Shown here: in pieces, positions 6,277-9,895 of the stretch
Numbering within the stretch: position 1 is the stretch's first letter
Layout of the letters: the number at the start of each line of letters is the position of its first letter
Source: an uncultured Bacteroidaceae bacterium
Lineage (GTDB): Bacteria; Bacteroidota; Bacteroidia; Bacteroidales; Bacteroidaceae
Direction: 5' to 3'
DNA length: 9,895 nt
NCBI GenBank assembly: GCA_904501945.1
Contig: CAJGCU010000083.1
Location: forward strand, 1-9,895
Position numbers and translations under genes: made by a program
The notes under the pieces: generated by a model
What the model was told of the DNA's origin: nothing
Databases searched by the model: none
The model's input: only the letters and a program-made list of their open reading frames with translations

Positions 6277-6615
6277 GTTTGTGTTCTGGTCGGGAAAGAC
6301 CACTTTGGGCTGGAATGTCTTGGCTTCTTCGAAGTCCATGAGGGCATAGGACATGATGATGATGATGTCGCCTACTTGGACTTTACGTGCAGCGGCGCCG
6401 TTGAGGCAGATACAGCCGCTGCCGCGTTCACCACGGATGACGTAGGTGTCAAAGCGTTCGCCATTGTTGTTGTTGACAATGAATACTCTTTCGCCTGCGA
6501 TGATGCCAACGGCATCCATGAGGTCTTCGTCGATGGTGATGCTGCCCATATAGTTGAGATTGGCTTCTGTCACCTTGACGCAGTGCAGTTTCGATTTCAA
6601 TACTTCTATCTGCAT
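6265..6615 (-). CDS. panD: Aspartate 1-decarboxylase precursor
   Basis: This 116-residue proenzyme makes beta-alanine from aspartate, the partner of pantoate in pantothenate synthesis. The self-cleavage site is intact: Y22-M-G24-S25 within NYMGSITID, where cleavage before S25 creates the pyruvoyl cofactor. Other conserved positions are present: K9, R54 and Y58 in NGERFDTYV, and N72 in LNGAAARKVQVGDIIII. The length is normal. It begins 9 nt after the panC stop. A purine-rich AGAGGA sits only two bases before the ATG, too close for an ideal ribosome site, so translational coupling to panC is plausible. The final codons and the stop form part of the terminator stem, so the last residues (TNKLL) may be shaped by RNA structure rather than protein function. 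Confidence 0.97.
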   Translation of the reverse strand: MQIEVLKSKLHCVKVTEANLNYMGSITIDEDLMDAVGIIAGERVFIVNNNNGERFDTYVIRGERGSGCICLNGAAARKVQVGDIIIIMSYALMDFEEAKTFQPKVVFPDQNTNKLL

Positions 6616-6624
6616 GGTCCTCTG

Positions 6625-7494
6625 TTATTTGTAGTTGATGTTGTCGATGAGTCGGATAGGGGTGGCGCCACAGAAAACTGTGATGCAGCCTTGGATGTGC
6701 TCTGCATCGTCCCATGTGGTAACGCTTGCGAGGGTGCCGGCATTGACAATGTCGTAATACTGCACCTCGAGTCCGTCAACAGCGTCGATTTGGTTGATGA
6801 CATATTGCTTTGTCTCGTCAATCGTATGTGTGCGGCTGTAGTCAATGCTGCCCTTGAGCGCCTTGTAGATGTTGGGGGCTATGGCACGTTCGTTGGCTGC
6901 CAAGAGGGTGTTGCGGCTGGAGAGCGCGAGTCCGTCTTCTTCGCGTATGATAGGGCAAGGGCGTATCTTCATGCGTTTTGCCCATTCTGCACCTTGCGTC
7001 TGGTAGTCTGCCACCATGGCGCTGATGACTGCTATCTGCTGGAAGTCCTTTTCGCCAAAGTAGGAGTGGTCGGGCTCTACAAACATGAAGAGCTTGCTTA
7101 CTATTTGGCAAACACCATTAAAATGGCCGGGACGGAAGGCGCCTTCCATGACGGTATCGGTGGGAGGATAAGAGAATATGCGTGTGTCTGGTTCTGGGTA
7201 AACTTCTTCTACTGTTGGTGCAAATACGTAGTCTGCACCGATGCTTTCAAGCAGGGCGCAGTCAGCATCCATCGTGCGAGGATATGCAGCAAGGTCGTTC
7301 TTGTCGTTGAATTGGGTTGGATTGACGAATACGCTTACTATAGTAGCATCGTTTTCCTTCACGCTTTGACTGACTAAGGATGCGTGTCCTGCATGGAGCG
7401 CTCCCATTGTTGGTACGAGTCCAACAGTTTTGTTATCACTTCTCAGGGCAGAAACCTTGGCCTTGAGTTCCTTTACTGAATTGATGATTTCCAT
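6625..7494 (-). CDS. panC: Pantothenate synthetase (pantoate-beta-alanine ligase)
   Basis: This cytoplasmic enzyme condenses pantoate and beta-alanine with ATP, via a pantoyl-adenylate, to form pantothenate. With the start at 7494 it is 289 residues, normal for the family. Signatures in order are VPTMGALHAGHASLV (27-41) with the HIGH-like H34 and H37, VNPTQF (57-62), RPGHFNGV (121-128), FGEKDFQQ (146-153), and REEDGLALSSRN (184-195), the KMSKS-equivalent region. The open frame continues 20 codons upstream, but that extension (FNISSYLCAHISMFWKKK) is not family-like and overlaps the -7 promoter box, so MEIINSVKELK is taken as the start. It forms a two-gene operon with panD, whose product supplies its beta-alanine. 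The ketopantoate genes panB and panE are not in this window. Confidence 0.97.
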   Translation of the reverse strand: MEIINSVKELKAKVSALRSDNKTVGLVPTMGALHAGHASLVSQSVKENDATIVSVFVNPTQFNDKNDLAAYPRTMDADCALLESIGADYVFAPTVEEVYPEPDTRIFSYPPTDTVMEGAFRPGHFNGVCQIVSKLFMFVEPDHSYFGEKDFQQIAVISAMVADYQTQGAEWAKRMKIRPCPIIREEDGLALSSRNTLLAANERAIAPNIYKALKGSIDYSRTHTIDETKQYVINQIDAVDGLEVQYYDIVNAGTLASVTTWDDAEHIQGCITVFCGATPIRLIDNINYK

Positions 7495-7525
7495 TTTCTT
7501 TTTCCAAAACATTGAAATGTGGGCA

Positions 7526-7555
7526 CAAAGGTACGAAGAAATGTTAAACAACAAA
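7526..7555 (-). promoter_or_regulatory. Promoter of panC-panD
   Basis: On the minus strand a TTTG -33 box (7555-7552, inside a T-rich run) is followed after 18 nt by TACCTTTG (7533-7526), a full TAnnTTTG -7 match. The usual spacing in Bacteroidetes is about 19-21 nt, so it is slightly short. Transcription would begin about 26 nt before the panC ATG. This is the best promoter in the window. Confidence 0.6.
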
Positions 7556-7568
7556 AAATAAAAGCAGA

Positions 7569-7615
7569 AAAAGTACCGTTCGATTATTACGGGATGTATG
7601 TCGAACGGTACTTTT
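7569..7615 (-). terminator. Strong hairpin terminator after cysK, possibly bidirectional
   Basis: A perfect 15-bp stem, AAAAGTACCGTTCGA (7569-7583) with TCGAACGGTACTTTT (7601-7615), encloses a 17-nt loop and starts 17 nt past the cysK stop. The minus strand ends in CTTTTT after the stem, as expected for a terminator. The plus-strand side also ends in TTTT, but no plus-strand gene reads into it. Confidence 0.85.
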
Positions 7616-7632
7616 GTGGATATTTGTGTTGA

Positions 7633-8580
7633 TTAGAGTGGATAATTATCGAAATCGTAAAGGGCTGTTGAAAGATATCGTTCTCCTGTGTCGGGAAGAA
7701 GTGTTACAATGACTTTTCCTTTATTTGTAGATTTTTTAGCTATTTGAGTGGCTGCATAAATAGCTGCACCTGATGATATCCCGACAAGTAGACCTTCTGT
7801 GGCTGCTACTTTTCGACTGTGTAGAATCGCAGCATCGGTGGAAACTTTGAAAATCTCGTCGACGGCATTAGGATCGAAGGTTTTTGGAATGAAACCTGCT
7901 CCGATGCCTTGTATGCCATGAGAACCAGGTGCTTCTCCGCTGAGAACTGCTGATGCTTCGGGTTCTACTGCTACGATACAGATGGATGGATTGAGTTCTT
8001 TGAGCCTTTTCCCAATGCCACTGATGGTTCCTCCTGTTCCAACTCCAGCAATGAATATGTCAATTTTTCCATCTGTGTCGCGCCAAATTTCTTCGGCTGT
8101 TGTGGCATAGTGTGTGGCAGGGTTTGCTGGATTTTCGAACTGTTGCAGAATAATAGAGCCGGTGGTGCTGTTGCGGAGTTCTTCTGCTTTTTCTATGGCT
8201 CCTTTCATACCTGAATTGCCAGGAGTTAAAACGACTGATGCACCATAGGCTTTGACAAGGTTACGTCTTTCTATTGACATGGTTTCTGGCATGGTGAGGA
8301 TAAGTTTATAGCCTTTTACAGCACAGGCCAATGCTAATCCCACGCCAGTATTTCCTGATGTGGGTTCTATGATTGTCGCTCCAGGCTTTATGCGCTTTTT
8401 GTTTTCAGCATCTTCAATCATTGCGAGCGCTACCCGATCTTTGACAGAGCCTGCGGGATTGAAATATTCCAGTTTGGCAATAATATTTGTTTGCAATTGT
8501 TCTGCTGCAGAATAGGCATTGAGTTGTAGTAATGGTGTATTACCCACCAAATCAGTCAGTTGTTGTGCTATTTTAATCAT
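7633..8580 (-). CDS. cysK: Cysteine synthase A (O-acetylserine sulfhydrylase)
   Basis: This 315-residue PLP enzyme makes cysteine from O-acetylserine and sulfide in the cytoplasm. K47 in NPAGSVKDR (41-49) is the Schiff-base lysine. PTSGNTG (73-79) is the substrate-binding loop, GVGTGGT (179-185) binds the PLP phosphate, and S270 in GISSGAA contacts the pyridine nitrogen. HGIQGIGAGFIP (221-232) is characteristic of the CysK/CysM group rather than cystathionine beta-synthase, and the length without an added regulatory domain agrees. It starts 21 nt after the histidine kinase stop, with an AT-rich leader and no TAnnTTTG box, so expression from the kinase transcript is likely. The spacer is too short for a riboswitch. 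A strong terminator follows it. Confidence 0.96.
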   Translation of the reverse strand: MIKIAQQLTDLVGNTPLLQLNAYSAAEQLQTNIIAKLEYFNPAGSVKDRVALAMIEDAENKKRIKPGATIIEPTSGNTGVGLALACAVKGYKLILTMPETMSIERRNLVKAYGASVVLTPGNSGMKGAIEKAEELRNSTTGSIILQQFENPANPATHYATTAEEIWRDTDGKIDIFIAGVGTGGTISGIGKRLKELNPSICIVAVEPEASAVLSGEAPGSHGIQGIGAGFIPKTFDPNAVDEIFKVSTDAAILHSRKVAATEGLLVGISSGAAIYAATQIAKKSTNKGKVIVTLLPDTGERYLSTALYDFDNYPL

Positions 8581-8601
8581 ATATGTAAAAATTTAGCCTT
8601 G

Positions 8602-9546
8602 TTAGAAAGATTTTATCATTTTTTTTAACGTAAAATCAAAACATAAACCTCCACCTTCTGCCGAAGATGCTGTGATGTTTCCACCATGTAATTGTATGGC
8701 GTTCTTGATGATAGCAAGTCCCAATCCTGTTCCGCCAAGAGCACGGCTTCGTCCTTTGTCAATTCTGTAAAATCGTTCGAAGATGCGAGTCAAATGCTCT
8801 GAAGGGATGCCTTGTCCATTGTCGTTGAATCTGAATTGCCACTTGTCTGGATGTTCTTTTGCGGCAATTTCTATAGTTGTACCATTCCCTGCATAGTTAA
8901 TTGCATTTTCAAATAGATTTCGGAATATGCTGTATACCATAGAAGTGTTGCCCTTAATCAATATGTTTTCTGGTAGGTAATTTTTAGAAAGCATATTTTT
9001 TTTGTTGAGGTCAAGTTCTATTTCTTGAATAATTTCGGAGACGACATTTGATACATTTATTCGTTCTATGGTAAGAACATTGGCTGCGTAGTCCATACGG
9101 TTAAGCATGGAAATATCTTGTAGAAGTGAAGCCAGTCGTTGAGCTTGAGCATTGGTGCGAATGACAAATTGTATCTTCGTTTCTTCGGACATGGAAGGAT
9201 TGTCTAGTATGGTTTCTGTAAATCCGAGGATACTGGCGACAGGGGTTTTCAGTTCATGAGATATATTTTGTGTTAATTCTCTGCGCATCAATGTTTCTTT
9301 TTTTCTTTGTTCATAGCTGATGCGCTTGTTCATTCGTTTTGCATAATAGTACATAATCCATGCCAATCCAATCATGAAAGAACCACAAAATATGAGCAGA
9401 TGGATGTCATCTGTTTCGTTGTAAGGAGGCAGGTAATTTTGTTCATAATTTTTGAAAAGTAAGAATATAAGGGTATAGATAAGGAATACCCCCATTACAT
9501 TGAAGAACATTTTGTGCCCTTCTGTTATCTTCTTCCTTTTCTTCAT
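8602..9546 (-). CDS. Small two-TM sensor histidine kinase
   Basis: This is a 314-residue HisKA/HATPase kinase, the presumed partner of the response regulator gene 9 nt upstream. Two membrane segments are visible at about 13-32 and 49-68, joined by only some 16 residues (NYEQNYLPPYNETDDI), so there is no room for a folded periplasmic sensor domain. No HAMP or PAS domain is evident. The phosphoacceptor is H97 in SHELKTP (96-102). The ATPase boxes follow: N-box FRNLFENAINYA (208-219), DNGQGIP (242-248), ERFYRID (257-263), and GGTGLGLAI (271-279). All catalytic residues appear intact. The architecture is close to PhoR-like kinases but shorter. The signal is unknown; the short loop suggests sensing in or at the membrane or through a partner. 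cysK follows 21 nt downstream. Confidence 0.94.
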   Translation of the reverse strand: MKKRKKITEGHKMFFNVMGVFLIYTLIFLLFKNYEQNYLPPYNETDDIHLLIFCGSFMIGLAWIMYYYAKRMNKRISYEQRKKETLMRRELTQNISHELKTPVASILGFTETILDNPSMSEETKIQFVIRTNAQAQRLASLLQDISMLNRMDYAANVLTIERINVSNVVSEIIQEIELDLNKKNMLSKNYLPENILIKGNTSMVYSIFRNLFENAINYAGNGTTIEIAAKEHPDKWQFRFNDNGQGIPSEHLTRIFERFYRIDKGRSRALGGTGLGLAIIKNAIQLHGGNITASSAEGGGLCFDFTLKKMIKSF

Positions 9547-9555
9547 CTTTTATAT

Positions 9556-9895
9556 TTATTCTTCAAAAAGATAACCGTATCCTTGTCTTGCGATGATGTT
9601 TGATGAATACTTCCCGATTTTTTTACGCATTCGTGTGATATTAACATCGACGGTACGATCAGTTACAATAACTTCTTGTGGCCACACTTTTTCGATGACT
9701 TGTTGACGTGTGAAAACTTTTCCTCGATGCTGCATGAATAGTCGGAGAAGTTCAAATTCTGTTTTTGTCAACATGGTAGGTTCTCCATCTATGGTTACCG
9801 TTTTATTGGTAAGATTCATGCATAAGCCACAGTAAATCACAAGTTCTTGGGGTGAAATGTTTTGAGGATTCTTGCGATTTAATACTGCTTTAATG
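9556..9895 (-). CDS. OmpR/PhoB-family response regulator, partial (N-terminus outside window)
   Basis: The frame is open to the window edge, giving 112 C-terminal residues. They begin with a linker (IKAVLNRKNPQNISPQE) and then the complete winged-helix DNA-binding domain. The domain has MNLTNKTVTIDG, then LTKTEFELLRLFMQHRGKVFTRQQVIEKVWP, recognition helix TDRTVDVNITRMRKKIG, and the wing NIIARQGYGYLFEE, the classic OmpR/PhoB pattern. The receiver domain with the phosphorylated aspartate lies beyond base 9895. An internal GTG at 9840 gives an apparent start, but the family-like linker upstream shows the gene simply runs off the window. It is followed 9 nt later by the histidine kinase, forming a standard two-component pair. 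Target genes are not evident. Confidence 0.94.
   Translation of the reverse strand, partial: IKAVLNRKNPQNISPQELVIYCGLCMNLTNKTVTIDGEPTMLTKTEFELLRLFMQHRGKVFTRQQVIEKVWPQEVIVTDRTVDVNITRMRKKIGKYSSNIIARQGYGYLFEE

Noticed and set aside
6353..6367. GAT trinucleotide run
   Set aside because: It encodes the normal Ile-rich strand DIIIIM of PanD, so it is coding constraint rather than a microsatellite of interest.
6376..7377. Long plus-strand open frame (333 codons) opposite panC and panD
   Set aside because: It lies antisense to two certain enzymes, its translation shows no domain or signal pattern, and its openness follows from codon bias of the real genes.
8581..8601. Possible riboswitch or separate promoter for cysK
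   Set aside because: The spacer is only 21 nt, AT-rich, with no TAnnTTTG box and no stem.

Overview
This window looks like an ordinary chromosomal stretch of a Bacteroidales bacterium, probably Prevotellaceae or a close relative. Three observations support this. Several genes are preceded by the Bacteroidetes-type -7 box TAnnTTTG. Most starts have no Shine-Dalgarno sequence and sit in AT-rich leaders. The proteins (a RecB/AddA-like helicase-nuclease starting MQPLRIYKASAGSGKT, short PanC/PanD, CysK, a CotH-domain exported protein) have a Bacteroidales character. The genus is inferred from protein character, not from a marker gene.

Layout. Positions 1-5027 hold a minus-strand run read in the order low-molecular-weight protein tyrosine phosphatase, cytidine deaminase (cdd), AddA/RecB-like helicase-nuclease, and an exported CotH-domain protein that leaves the window at base 1. 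The gaps are 77, 26 and 14 nt. A -7 box lies in front of the phosphatase and a second one immediately in front of cdd. Positions 5028-5579 form a 552-base non-coding region that contains the most striking structure in the window: a 105-bp near-palindrome (5225-5329) built from three 15-bp palindromic cores at an exact 24-bp period, plus an extra copy of its outer arm. Position 5580 starts the only plus-strand gene, an AT-rich, membrane-anchored, cysteine-rich protein with what looks like a transglutaminase/papain-type Cys-His-Asp triad; it ends in its own terminator.

Positions 6243-7555 hold a minus-strand panC-panD operon (pantothenate/CoA precursor synthesis) with a recognisable promoter and a terminator whose stem contains the panD stop codon. 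Positions 7569-9895 hold a minus-strand cluster of an OmpR-type response regulator (incomplete at its N-terminus), a small two-TM histidine kinase, and cysteine synthase cysK, closed by a strong hairpin terminator. The regulator and kinase are 9 nt apart and the kinase and cysK 21 nt apart, so all three may share a transcript.

Most of the window is housekeeping. The parts that known gene families do not explain are the composite palindrome at 5225-5349 and the transglutaminase-like gene beside it. Everything is read from sequence by eye; no alignment or database search was run.
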